This document shows positions 14,505 through 21,613 of a stretch of 21,613 nucleotides of DNA, piece by piece. Source of the DNA: Actinomycetes bacterium (GTDB taxonomy: Bacteria; Actinomycetota; Actinomycetes; Mycobacteriales; Mycobacteriaceae); NCBI GenBank assembly GCA_023415515.1, contig JAEZKH010000222.1:1-21613 (forward strand), written 5' to 3'. The notes under the pieces are model-generated. The model ran no database searches. It was given only the letters and a program-made list of their open reading frames with translations, and was not told where the DNA came from. Positions within the stretch are counted from its first letter, which is position 1. Every line of letters starts with the position of its first letter. The position numbers were made by a program, and so were the translations under genes.

Positions 14505-15374
14505 ATGCCGATCGACCCGAATGCGTTAGGTGCGAAAACCGACCCGCACGTCTTCGAATGGACCGACAGGGACACGTTGCTGTACGCGCTCGGTGTCGGC
14601 GCAGGCATCGACGATCTGGCATTCACCACCGAGAACAGCCATGACATCCCGCAGCAGGTGCTGCCCACCTACGCCGTCATCGCGTGTACCGGCTTCGCGG
14701 CCGCAGGCAAGATCGGCTCATTCAACTTCGCGATGCTGCTGCACGGCTCCCAGGAGATCCGGCTCTACGAACCGCTGCCGCCGGCGGGCAGGCTGAGCGT
14801 CGTCGGCGAGGTGGCCGACATCCAGGACAAGGGCGAGGGCAAGAACGCCGTCGTCATGCTCAAGGCCACCGGCACCGACCCGGACACCGGCAAGGTCGTC
14901 GCCGAGACGAAGGCGACGGCGGTCATCCGCGGAGAAGGCGGATTCGGTGGTCAGCCCGGGCAGCGACCGGTGGCACCCGAGATCCCCGACCGGGATCCCG
15001 ACGCGCGCATCGCGCTTCCGACGCGCGAGGACCAGGCGCTGATCTATCGGCTGTCCGGAGACCGTAATCCGCTGCACAGCGATCCGTGGTTCGCGCGTGA
15101 ACTCGCAGGCTTCCCCAAGCCGATCCTGCACGGGCTGTGCACCTACGGGGTGGCGGGCCGCGCGCTGGTCGGCGAATTGGGCGGCGGTGATGCCACGAAG
15201 GTCACCGCGATCGCGTCGCGGTTCACGTCACCGGTGTTCCCGGGGGAGACGCTGACCACCTCGATCTGGCGCACAGACGCAGGCCGCGCCGTGTTCCGCA
15301 CCGAGGCGGCCGGAGCCGACGGGACCAACGCGCGCCTCGTGCTCGACGACGGTGTCGCCGAATACACCGACTGA
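14505..15374 (+). CDS. htdY: MaoC-like 3-hydroxyacyl-thioester dehydratase (HtdY-like)
   Basis: The 289-residue product is a double hot-dog hydratase 2, close in length and sequence style to M. tuberculosis HtdY (Rv3389c). These enzymes interconvert (R)-3-hydroxyacyl and trans-2-enoyl thioesters in fatty acid metabolism. The hydratase motif is at about 181-210: Tyr181, Asp186, Asn188 and His191 in SGDRNPLHSDP, followed by FPKPILHGLCTYG. Residues 1-140 form the non-catalytic first hot dog. ATG 14505 is well supported by GGGAG five bases upstream; the open frame further left overlaps marR and is a shadow. It is divergent from marR and 29 bp before the first universal stress gene. Preference for CoA or ACP thioesters cannot be told. 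Confidence 0.9.
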   Translation: MPIDPNALGAKTDPHVFEWTDRDTLLYALGVGAGIDDLAFTTENSHDIPQQVLPTYAVIACTGFAAAGKIGSFNFAMLLHGSQEIRLYEPLPPAGRLSVVGEVADIQDKGEGKNAVVMLKATGTDPDTGKVVAETKATAVIRGEGGFGGQPGQRPVAPEIPDRDPDARIALPTREDQALIYRLSGDRNPLHSDPWFARELAGFPKPILHGLCTYGVAGRALVGELGGGDATKVTAIASRFTSPVFPGETLTTSIWRTDAGRAVFRTEAAGADGTNARLVLDDGVAEYTD

Positions 15375-15403
15375 GCCGCCCTCGCTGATAGAGGATGTCC
15401 ACC

Positions 15404-16285
15404 ATGAAGCTGGTGGTGGGATATCTGGCCACACCCGGTGGCGCTGACGCGGCGGCTCTCGGTGTCCGGTTGGCGAGGACGCTGGGCGCGGAGTTGGATC
15501 TCTGTATCGTCTTGCCCGCCGATCGCGGCGGCGTGGCCCGGCTTTCTGTCGGCGACTTCGAGAAACTCCTCACCGAGCAGGCGCACAAGTGGCTGGCCGA
15601 CGCCGCGGTGCCCGGTGATGTCATTGCGCGCAGCCACGTGAGCTTCGACGATTCGTTCGCCGACGGTCTGATCAAGGAAGTCGCGCGGTTGCAGGCGGAC
15701 GCCATCGTCGTCGGCGGCTCCGGCGGCGGACTGGCAGGCCCGTTTTCGCTCGGGTCGGTCGTCAACGAACTCCTGCACTCCTCGCCGGTTCCTGTCGTCG
15801 TGGCCCCAAGGGGCACCCGTCACTCCGACGTCGACCGCGTCCGCGAGGTGACATGCGCGCTCGGCGAGCGCCAGGGCGCGGATCTCTTGTTGCGCACCGC
15901 GGTGCAGTTCAGCAAGGCCGCGGGCACACCACTGCGGCTGGCATCGCTCGTCGCGCTCGATCCGACTTTCGGTCAGCTCCGTGGTGACGCCGACGCCGTC
16001 CGCGAGCGGGCGCTCGCTCACGCGCAACACACATTGGAGACGGCGAAAGCCGATCTTCCCGAAGCGGTTCCGGTCACGTCGACCGTCGTCGACGGGTCTT
16101 CTGTCGAAGACGCTGTCAGCAAGCTCGATTGGCGCGACGGTGACCTGATCATGGTGGGCTCGAGTCGGCTCAGCGCCCCGAGGCGGCTGTTCTTGGGGTC
16201 GACGGCGGCCAAGATGCTGCGCGTCCTGGATGTCCCGATGATGGTCGTGCCGCGAGACCAACTCGGCCGCGACGACCTGCCGTGA
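15404..16285 (+). CDS. Universal stress protein, tandem UspA domains (copy 1)
   Basis: The 293-residue product has two UspA folds (about 1-136 and 145-287), as in mycobacterial Usp proteins linked to hypoxia and persistence. The first domain has the ATP-binding signature G-x2-G-x9-GS at Gly104, Gly107, Gly117 and Ser118. In the second, the second glycine is replaced: GSSR, with Gly252, Arg255 and Gly265-Ser266, so nucleotide binding there may be weak or lost. ATG 15404 was preferred over ATG 15395 because AGAGG (15390-15394) is nine bases upstream, while it abuts the earlier codon; MKLVVGYLATPGG is also the usual beginning. It follows the HtdY-like gene by 29 bp and is 71 bp before the second Usp gene. 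No DosR box was seen upstream. Confidence 0.87.
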   Translation: MKLVVGYLATPGGADAAALGVRLARTLGAELDLCIVLPADRGGVARLSVGDFEKLLTEQAHKWLADAAVPGDVIARSHVSFDDSFADGLIKEVARLQADAIVVGGSGGGLAGPFSLGSVVNELLHSSPVPVVVAPRGTRHSDVDRVREVTCALGERQGADLLLRTAVQFSKAAGTPLRLASLVALDPTFGQLRGDADAVRERALAHAQHTLETAKADLPEAVPVTSTVVDGSSVEDAVSKLDWRDGDLIMVGSSRLSAPRRLFLGSTAAKMLRVLDVPMMVVPRDQLGRDDLP

Positions 16286-16344
16286 GTGCTGGGCGCCGGC
16301 CCTCCGATAAATGACGTAAGCCTCCGTACGCGCCGCGCGCGACG

Positions 16345-16350
16345 TAGCGT
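16345..16350 (+). promoter_or_regulatory. Predicted -10 element of the second usp gene (leaderless)
   Basis: TAGCGT fits TANNNT and ends exactly 6 bp before ATG 16357. No Shine-Dalgarno precedes the ATG, so a separate leaderless transcript is likely. Confidence 0.55.
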
Positions 16351-16356
16351 GATGAC

Positions 16357-17247
16357 ATGTCTGATCCAGCGATTCATCGCGGTGTCCTGGTGGCCGTGGA
16401 CGGGTCGGCACCGTCGCGGGCGGCGGTCGTCTGGGCTACCCACGACGCCGCGATCCGCAGTCTCCCCCTCACCCTGATCCACGTCGTCGAGCCGGTCGCT
16501 CCGTCCGCTGCGATATCGCCCGACTTCGCGTTTCCGTCCGACTACTTCACGTGGCAGGAAGACGAAGCCACTCGTGTCCTCAATGAGGCACGCAAGCTCG
16601 TCCAAGACTCACCACATGCGGCGAAGCCGCGCAGTGTGAGCACCGAGGTGTCGCACGGTGGCGCGGTCGCGACGCTGGTGGACCTGTCCAAGGATGCCGA
16701 CATGGTCGTGGTCGGCTCGCGCGGACTGGGCGCGTTCGGCCGCGCCCTGTTGGGTTCTGTCAGTGGCGGATTGGTCCATCACGCACATTGCCCGGTCGCC
16801 GTCATCCACGACGACGCACCCGAGGTCGGTGAAGGCGCACCGGTACTGGTGGGGATCGACGGTTCGCCCGCCTCGATCGCGGCGACCGAGATCGCCTTCG
16901 ACGAGGCGTCCCGGCGCGGGGTCGATCTGGTCGCCCTTCACGCGTGGCGCGACATCACATCGGTGTACGAACTGCCCGGGTTGGACGTCAAGCAGCTGCA
17001 AGAGGATGCGGAACTTGCCCTGGCAGAACGGCTTTCGGGTTTCAACGAACGGTATCCCGATGTCTCGGTGCGCCGGGTGGTGGTGTCTGACCGCCCGTCG
17101 CGTCAGCTGATCGAGCACGCGCAGAGCGCACAACTGGTCGTGGTGGGAAGCCACGGCCGCGGCGGCTTCACGGGGATGCTGCTCGGCTCGGTGAGCACCG
17201 CCGTCGTCCATGCGGTGCAGACGCCGACGATCGTGGCCAGGAGCTAG
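16357..17247 (+). CDS. Universal stress protein, tandem UspA domains (copy 2)
   Basis: The 296-residue product carries two complete UspA domains. Both ATP-binding signatures G-x2-G-x9-GS are intact: Gly120/Gly123/Gly133-Ser134 and Gly264/Gly267/Gly277-Ser278. The start of each domain also shows the adenine-side Asp (LVAVDGS at 11-17 and LVGIDGS at 164-170). It resembles the TB31.7 (Rv2623) group of ATP-binding Usp proteins that slow growth in M. tuberculosis; that role is only inferred here. ATG 16357 fits the leaderless -10. It is only distantly similar to the neighbouring copy, so this is an old pair rather than a recent duplication. The stop overlaps that of the convergent secreted-protein gene through a shared CTAG. 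Confidence 0.9.
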   Translation: MSDPAIHRGVLVAVDGSAPSRAAVVWATHDAAIRSLPLTLIHVVEPVAPSAAISPDFAFPSDYFTWQEDEATRVLNEARKLVQDSPHAAKPRSVSTEVSHGGAVATLVDLSKDADMVVVGSRGLGAFGRALLGSVSGGLVHHAHCPVAVIHDDAPEVGEGAPVLVGIDGSPASIAATEIAFDEASRRGVDLVALHAWRDITSVYELPGLDVKQLQEDAELALAERLSGFNERYPDVSVRRVVVSDRPSRQLIEHAQSAQLVVVGSHGRGGFTGMLLGSVSTAVVHAVQTPTIVARS

Positions 17248-18116
17248 CCTCCGAGCGCGTTTCCGATGCCGGACCGGCCGTCGTTGTGCAGGAGGTTGCC
17301 GAAGTCGAGCAGGTCCCACACGGTGGTGAATGCCTGCTCCTTCAACGCGGCGGCCGCCTCTTCCTGGTTGGCCAGGTCGGCAACCAGGTCGTAGCCGTAG
17401 TACAGGAACGAGCCCGGCGGGGTGGTCTTGATCAGCTCGTTGACGATGGTCTGCCGGGCGTCCAGCGCGGCAGCGTCATCGCCGAGGGCGGCACCGAGAT
17501 TCGGCACGATCTTGCTGATCGGGACGATCGCGTTGACCCATGGGATCATCTGACTGCCGCGGTAGGCCTGCTCGACACCCTCGCGGACATAGGGTTTCAG
17601 CGGTTCCGGTGCGGCGCCAACGAGTTGATCCCTGACGGTGACCACGGTCTGGGGCACGTCGACGGGCGCGGGATCGTCGGGGCGGAACGGGTTCGGAATG
17701 CCTGTCTCGTCGGCCTGGGTGGTCACCGGGGCGGCGTCGGACGCGGCCGCCTTCGGCGCCGCCGCTTCACGCGGCTGCAGCAGGCCCTTGAGCCGCTCGA
17801 CCTGGGCGGCCTCGAACTCCTTTGCCGTCGGCTTGCGGACGGTGATCTGCGTTGCCGAGACGCCGGAGGACGGTTTGGGCTTGGCCGCTGTCGCGGCTCT
17901 GGTGACCGCGGAGGTGGCCTTCTCGATGCGGTCGCTCAGCTGCTGCAACGGCTTCGGACGCTCGGCACCCGTATCGGACTTCGGCGCCTCCGCCTTGGGT
18001 GCGTCGGTCTCGGTGTCGGCGCAGGCTGTCGCCGCACCCGCGACCGCGATGGCCGCTCCGACGCCCGCGGCGACCGCGGCGCCCCCGAGATATCCGAAGT
18101 ACTTCGTCGACGCCAT
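17244..18116 (-). CDS. Secreted protein of unknown function
   Basis: The 290-residue product has a signal peptide (MASTKYFGYLGGAAVAAGVG onward, to about 33) with an ACA|DT cleavage site. Cys32 sits in ATAC, so lipidation is conceivable but the lipobox is poor. The mature N-terminus (about 34-135) is rich in Ala, Lys and Pro and looks disordered. From about 139 (GIPNPFRPDD) a more ordered segment runs to the end, with PEPLKPYVREGVEQAYRGS, IPWVNAIVPISKIVPNL and FLYYGYDLVADL. I recall similar hypothetical proteins in mycobacteria but no function. ATG 18116 has an AAAGGA site; the frame is open a further 2.2 kb upstream but that is antisense to dnaE2. A TACGAT (18148-18143) could be its -10. It is divergent from dnaE2 across 99 bp that contain the SOS box. 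Confidence 0.82.
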   Translation of the reverse strand: MASTKYFGYLGGAAVAAGVGAAIAVAGAATACADTETDAPKAEAPKSDTGAERPKPLQQLSDRIEKATSAVTRAATAAKPKPSSGVSATQITVRKPTAKEFEAAQVERLKGLLQPREAAAPKAAASDAAPVTTQADETGIPNPFRPDDPAPVDVPQTVVTVRDQLVGAAPEPLKPYVREGVEQAYRGSQMIPWVNAIVPISKIVPNLGAALGDDAAALDARQTIVNELIKTTPPGSFLYYGYDLVADLANQEEAAAALKEQAFTTVWDLLDFGNLLHNDGRSGIGNALGG

Positions 18117-18180
18117 CGCCGTCCTTTCCGTTGGCCAAAGGCATCGTAGATGGTGGCCGCGGCGCAAGCAGTACGACGAC

Positions 18181-18209
18181 TGGTCATCGAACTGATGTTC
18201 GAATAGAAT
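18181..18209 (+). promoter_or_regulatory. dnaE2 promoter: -35 TGGTCA, -10 TAGAAT (leaderless)
   Basis: TGGTCA (18181-18186) and TAGAAT (18204-18209) are 17 bp apart. The -10 ends 6 bp before the GTG at 18216, so the mRNA should begin on the start codon. No Shine-Dalgarno is present. The SOS box fills the spacer. Confidence 0.6.
18187..18202. promoter_or_regulatory. Perfect LexA SOS box upstream of dnaE2
   Basis: TCGAACTGATGTTCGA matches TCGAAC-N4-GTTCGA exactly. It lies between the proposed -35 and -10, so LexA would exclude RNA polymerase. dnaE2 is an established SOS gene in mycobacteria. Confidence 0.95.
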
Positions 18210-18215
18210 GGTCCG

Positions 18216-21200
18216 GTGGGTTGGCATACCGGGCCGCCGAGCTGGACCGAGATGGAGCGTGTGCTTCACGGTAAACCGCGCCGTGCGGGCTGGCCCATCG
18301 ACCAGCAGATCGGCGACGGCGGCGACAGCCCGGCATGGTCGCGCAAGCGCGGGAGCTATGAAGCACTTGATGTGCAGCGGCCGTCGTCGGCCGTGCCGTA
18401 CGCGGAGTTGCATGCGCATTCGGCGTACAGCTTCCTCGACGGCGCGAGCACGCCAGAGGAACTCGTCGAGGAGGCCGCCCGCCTCGATCTGCGCGCGATC
18501 GCGCTGACCGACCACGATGGGCTCTACGGGGTGGTGCGCTTCGCCGAGGCGGCCAAGGAACTCGATGTCCAGACGGTGTTCGGGGCGGAGTTGTCGCTCG
18601 GCGGAGGAGACCGCACCGAGGAGCCCGATCCGCGCGGGCCGCATCTGCTTGTGCTCGCCCGGGGTCCTGAGGGGTACCGACGGCTGTCGCGTCAGCTCGC
18701 GGCGGCCCATCTCGCGGGCGGCGAGAAGGGCGTCCTGCGCTACGACTACGACGCGCTGACCGAGGCGGCGGGCGGACACTGGCAGATCCTCACCGGTTGC
18801 CGCAAAGGCCATGTCCGACAAGCACTTTCCGATGGGGGGCCGGAAGCGGCTGAGAAAGCTCTTGCCGACCTGGTCAACCGGTTCGGGCGGGAAAGGGTGA
18901 GTATCGAGCTCACTCACCACGGACATCCGCTCGACGACGAGCGCAACACCGCGCTCGCGCAGTTGGCGCCCCGCTTCGGCGTCGGCGTCGTCGCCACCAC
19001 CGCCGCCCACTTCGCAGAGCCGTCCCGTGGGCGGCTTGCGATGGCGATGGGGGCGATCCGCGCCCGCAACTCCATCGACGACGCGGCGGGTTACCTTGCC
19101 CCGCTCGGCGGTTCGCATCTGCGGTCGGGGGAGGAGATGGCGCGGGTGTTCGCCCATCGCCCCGAGGTGGTGACCGCGGCGGCAGACCTCGGTGAGCAGT
19201 GTGCCTTCGAACTGGCGTTGATCGCCCCTCGGCTTCCTCCGTTCGATGTTCCCGCCGGACACACCGAGAACAGCTGGCTGCGACACCTGGTCATGACGGG
19301 TGCGCGCAACCGGTACGGCCCACCCGAACGGGCACAGCGGGCATACGCCCAGATCGAACACGAGCTGAAGATCATCGAGCAGCTGACGTTTCCGGGGTAC
19401 TTCCTCGTGGTGCACGACATCACCCGGTTCTGCAAGGAGAACGGGATCCTCGCCCAGGGCAGGGGGTCGGCGGCCAACTCGGCGGTCTGCTACGCCCTCG
19501 GCGTCACCAACGTCGACCCCGTCGCCAACGAGCTGTTGTTCGAGAGGTTCCTCTCCCCGGCCCGGGACGGACCACCCGACATCGACATCGACATCGAATC
19601 CGACCTGCGGGAGAAGGCGATTCAGTACGTGTACGACCGCTACGGCCGCGACTATGCCGCCCAGGTCGCCAACGTCATCACCTACCGCGGCCGCAGCTCG
19701 GTGCGCGATATGGCGCGTGCGCTCGGATTCTCTCAGGGCCAGCAGGACGCATGGAGCAAGCAGATCGGCCAGTGGGGCAACCTGACCGAGTCGACCCACG
19801 TCGACGGTGTACCGGAAGCGGTGATCGACCTGGCCACCCAGATCTCGAACCTGCCGCGGCACATGGGCATCCACTCCGGTGGCATGGTGATCTGTGACCG
19901 ACCCATCGCCGACGTGTGTCCCGTGGAGTGGGCACGGATGGAGAACCGCAGTGTGCTGCAGTGGGACAAGGACGACTGCGCGGCAATCGGTCTGGTGAAG
20001 TTCGACATGCTCGGCCTCGGCATGCTGTCGGCGCTGCACTACTGCATCGACCTGGTGGCCGAGCACAAGGGCATGGACGTCGACCTCGCCAAGCTCGATC
20101 TGTCCGAGGCTGCGGTGTACGAGATGTTGCAGCGCGCCGACTCCGTCGGGGTGTTCCAGGTGGAGTCGCGAGCGCAGATGGCCACGCTGCCGCGCCTGAA
20201 GCCGCGGGTGTTCTACGACCTCGTCGTCGAAGTGGCGCTGATCCGGCCCGGCCCGATCCAGGGCAACTCGGTGCATCCCTACATCGCGAGGCGAAACGGT
20301 GCCGAACCGGTGACCTACGACCATCCCTCGATGGAGCCAGCGTTGCGAAAGACCCTCGGAGTTCCGCTTTTTCAGGAACAGCTCATGCAGTTGGCCGTCG
20401 ACTGCGCAGGCTTCACCGCCGCCGAGGCCGACCAGTTGCGCCGCGCCATGGGGTCCAAGCGATCAACCGAGCGGATGCGCAGGCTGCGCGACAGGTTCTA
20501 CGACGGTATGCGCAACCGGCACGGAATCACCGGAGACGTGGCCGACCGGATCTACGAGAAGTTGGAAGCGTTCGCCAATTTCGGCTTTCCAGAAAGTCAT
20601 TCGCTGTCCTTCGCGTCGCTGGTGTTCTACTCGTCGTGGTTCAAACTGCACCATCCTGCCGCGTTCTGCGCGGCGCTGCTGCGGGCGCAACCGATGGGTT
20701 TCTACTCACCGCAGACACTGGTGGCCGACGCCCGCAGGCATGGCGTCACCGTGCACGGACCCGATGTCAACGCCAGCCTCGCGCACGCCACGTTGGAGAA
20801 CGCGGGCACCGAGGTGCGATTGGGTGTCGGCAGCGTCCGCCATATCGGCGACGAGCTGGCCGAGCAGATCGTCGATGAGCGAACGTCCAACGGGCCGTTC
20901 GCTTCGTTGCTCGATCTGACGGGCCGCGTACGGCTTTCCGTGCCGCAGACCGAAGCGCTTGCGACGGCGGGGGCACTTGGCTGCTTCGGGATCACCCGCC
21001 GCGAAGGGCTGTGGGCGGCCGGGGCCGCCGCAACCCAGCGTCCGGACCGGCTGCCTGGTGTCGGCGCGTCATCGCATGTACCCACCCTGCCCGGCATGAC
21101 CGACCTGGAGCTCGCCGCATCGGACGTGTGGGCGACGGGAGTGTCACCCGACAGCTATCCCACCCAGTTCCTGCGGGCCGACCTCGACGCCATGGGGGTG

Positions 21201-21509
21201 GTCACCGCAGACCGGCTGCTGTCGGTTCCCGACGGCACCAGGGTGCTGGTCGCGGGGGCGGTGACACACCGGCAGCGACCGGCGACGGCGCAGGGGGTGA
21301 CTTTCATCAACCTCGAGGACGAGACCGGCATGGTCAACATCCTGTGCTCGCAGGGGGTGTGGCGACGCCATCGCAAGCTGGCGCAGACGGCCTCGGCGAT
21401 GGTGATCCGCGGCCAGGTTCAAAACGCCACCGGCGCAGTCACTGTCGTCGCCGACCGACTCGACAAGCTCGACATGCGGATCGCCTCCCGTAGCCGCGAT
21501 TTCCGCTAG
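18216..21509 (+). CDS. dnaE2: Error-prone DNA polymerase III alpha subunit DnaE2
   Basis: DnaE2 is the damage-induced C-family polymerase that carries out mutagenic synthesis with ImuA' and ImuB. The 1097-residue product has the normal DnaE2 length, shorter than replicative DnaE1. The N-terminal PHP domain starts at about residue 62 with His66 and His68 (ELHAHSAYSFLDGAS) and continues with LTDHDG. The polymerase active site has PDIDIDIE at 454-461, with Asp455 and Asp457, and the third acid Asp597 in VKFDMLGL. An OB fold lies near the C-terminus (VLVAGAVTHRQRP, then VTFINLEDETGMVNILC); there is no tau-binding extension. The start MGWHTGPPSWTEMERVL is typical, and GTG 18216 fits a leaderless transcript. 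It is divergent from the secreted-protein gene and followed 45 bp later by the nitroreductase gene, which has its own -10. Confidence 0.97.
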   Translation: MGWHTGPPSWTEMERVLHGKPRRAGWPIDQQIGDGGDSPAWSRKRGSYEALDVQRPSSAVPYAELHAHSAYSFLDGASTPEELVEEAARLDLRAIALTDHDGLYGVVRFAEAAKELDVQTVFGAELSLGGGDRTEEPDPRGPHLLVLARGPEGYRRLSRQLAAAHLAGGEKGVLRYDYDALTEAAGGHWQILTGCRKGHVRQALSDGGPEAAEKALADLVNRFGRERVSIELTHHGHPLDDERNTALAQLAPRFGVGVVATTAAHFAEPSRGRLAMAMGAIRARNSIDDAAGYLAPLGGSHLRSGEEMARVFAHRPEVVTAAADLGEQCAFELALIAPRLPPFDVPAGHTENSWLRHLVMTGARNRYGPPERAQRAYAQIEHELKIIEQLTFPGYFLVVHDITRFCKENGILAQGRGSAANSAVCYALGVTNVDPVANELLFERFLSPARDGPPDIDIDIESDLREKAIQYVYDRYGRDYAAQVANVITYRGRSSVRDMARALGFSQGQQDAWSKQIGQWGNLTESTHVDGVPEAVIDLATQISNLPRHMGIHSGGMVICDRPIADVCPVEWARMENRSVLQWDKDDCAAIGLVKFDMLGLGMLSALHYCIDLVAEHKGMDVDLAKLDLSEAAVYEMLQRADSVGVFQVESRAQMATLPRLKPRVFYDLVVEVALIRPGPIQGNSVHPYIARRNGAEPVTYDHPSMEPALRKTLGVPLFQEQLMQLAVDCAGFTAAEADQLRRAMGSKRSTERMRRLRDRFYDGMRNRHGITGDVADRIYEKLEAFANFGFPESHSLSFASLVFYSSWFKLHHPAAFCAALLRAQPMGFYSPQTLVADARRHGVTVHGPDVNASLAHATLENAGTEVRLGVGSVRHIGDELAEQIVDERTSNGPFASLLDLTGRVRLSVPQTEALATAGALGCFGITRREGLWAAGAAATQRPDRLPGVGASSHVPTLPGMTDLELAASDVWATGVSPDSYPTQFLRADLDAMGVVTADRLLSVPDGTRVLVAGAVTHRQRPATAQGVTFINLEDETGMVNILCSQGVWRRHRKLAQTASAMVIRGQVQNATGAVTVVADRLDKLDMRIASRSRDFR

Positions 21510-21542
21510 GACTCGTCGAAACCAGCGCCACGGCCGCGAATG

Positions 21543-21548
21543 TAGCCT
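21543..21548 (+). promoter_or_regulatory. Predicted -10 element of the nitroreductase gene (leaderless)
   Basis: TAGCCT fits TANNNT and ends exactly 6 bp before ATG 21555. There is no Shine-Dalgarno between dnaE2 and the ATG. Confidence 0.5.
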
Positions 21549-21554
21549 CGTGGC

Positions 21555-21613
21555 ATGACACTCAACCTGTCCGTCGACGAGGTCCTCACCACCACCCGCT
21601 CGGTGCGCAAACG
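21555..21613 (+). CDS. Nitroreductase family protein, N-terminal fragment
   Basis: Only the first 19 codons are in the window. MTLNLSVDEVLTTTRSVRKR is the beginning I associate with mycobacterial Rv3368c-type nitroreductases, FMN-dependent NAD(P)H oxidoreductases; TTRSVRK is the usual first helix contacting FMN. In M. tuberculosis the ortholog lies close to dnaE2, which agrees. The gene runs off the right edge. Confidence 0.8.
   Translation, partial: MTLNLSVDEVLTTTRSVRK

Noticed and set aside
18117..20324. Long minus-strand open frame running from inside dnaE2 into the secreted-protein gene (1026 codons in total).
   Set aside because: The part beyond 18116 is antisense to the conserved PHP and polymerase domains of dnaE2 and reads as low-complexity His/Arg/Asp-rich sequence, as expected from GC-rich codon bias. 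The real gene starts at ATG 18116 with a signal peptide and a Shine-Dalgarno.

Overview
The window is high-GC actinobacterial DNA and almost certainly comes from a rapid-growing Mycobacterium/Mycolicibacterium. The evidence is the set of recognisable mycobacterial genes (guaA, imuA', imuB, iunH, an AcrA1-type double reductase, an HtdY-type hydratase, dnaE2 and the start of an Rv3368c-type nitroreductase), mycobacterial SOS boxes, and TAGNNT -10 elements placed 6-7 bp before start codons. From memory, the gene order follows the M. tuberculosis Rv3396c-Rv3368c interval, with local insertions and losses. No rRNA, tRNA, CRISPR array, transposase or prophage integrase was seen.

Layout. 1-183 (-): start of a DMT-type membrane transporter. 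386-1945 (+): guaA (GMP synthase), apparently leaderless. 1967-5774 (-): a compact three-gene unit of a Thr-tract lipoprotein, a membrane-anchored S53 (sedolisin) serine peptidase and a large two-zinc-ribbon polytopic membrane protein; the last two overlap by ATGA. 6008-8312 (+): imuA'-imuB behind a near-perfect SOS box. 8433-10004 (+): a DUF222/HNH (13E12-type) endonuclease with a perfect SOS box lying on its start codon. 10068-10742 (+): alpha/beta hydrolase, convergent with iunH (10739-11788, -). 11804-14423 (-): acrA1-like double SDR, preceded by a MarR regulator. 14505-15374 (+): HtdY-like MaoC hydratase, divergent from marR. 15404-17247 (+): two tandem-domain universal stress proteins. 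17244-18116 (-): secreted protein of unknown function. 18216-21509 (+): dnaE2, apparently leaderless, with an SOS box between its -35 and -10. 21555-end (+): nitroreductase fragment.

How the genes work together. ImuA', ImuB and DnaE2 form the mycobacterial mutasome, the damage-induced error-prone replication machinery. All three LexA-type boxes in the window belong to this theme, and the HNH gene placed directly after imuB joins the same regulon by its own box. AcrA1-like, MarR and HtdY-like proteins suggest a locally regulated fatty-acyl metabolism patch. The two Usp proteins are probable ATP-binding stress/dormancy proteins.

Most notable points. (1) Three SOS boxes in 12.3 kb, each with a different geometry relative to its promoter. 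(2) Five start codons with a TAGNNT hexamer at leaderless distance. (3) The lipoprotein/S53 peptidase/zinc-ribbon membrane unit, which looks like an uncharacterised envelope system. (4) Two convergent gene pairs whose stop codons share one CTAG. (5) A Lys-to-Arg change in the YxxxK motif of the N-terminal AcrA1-like domain.
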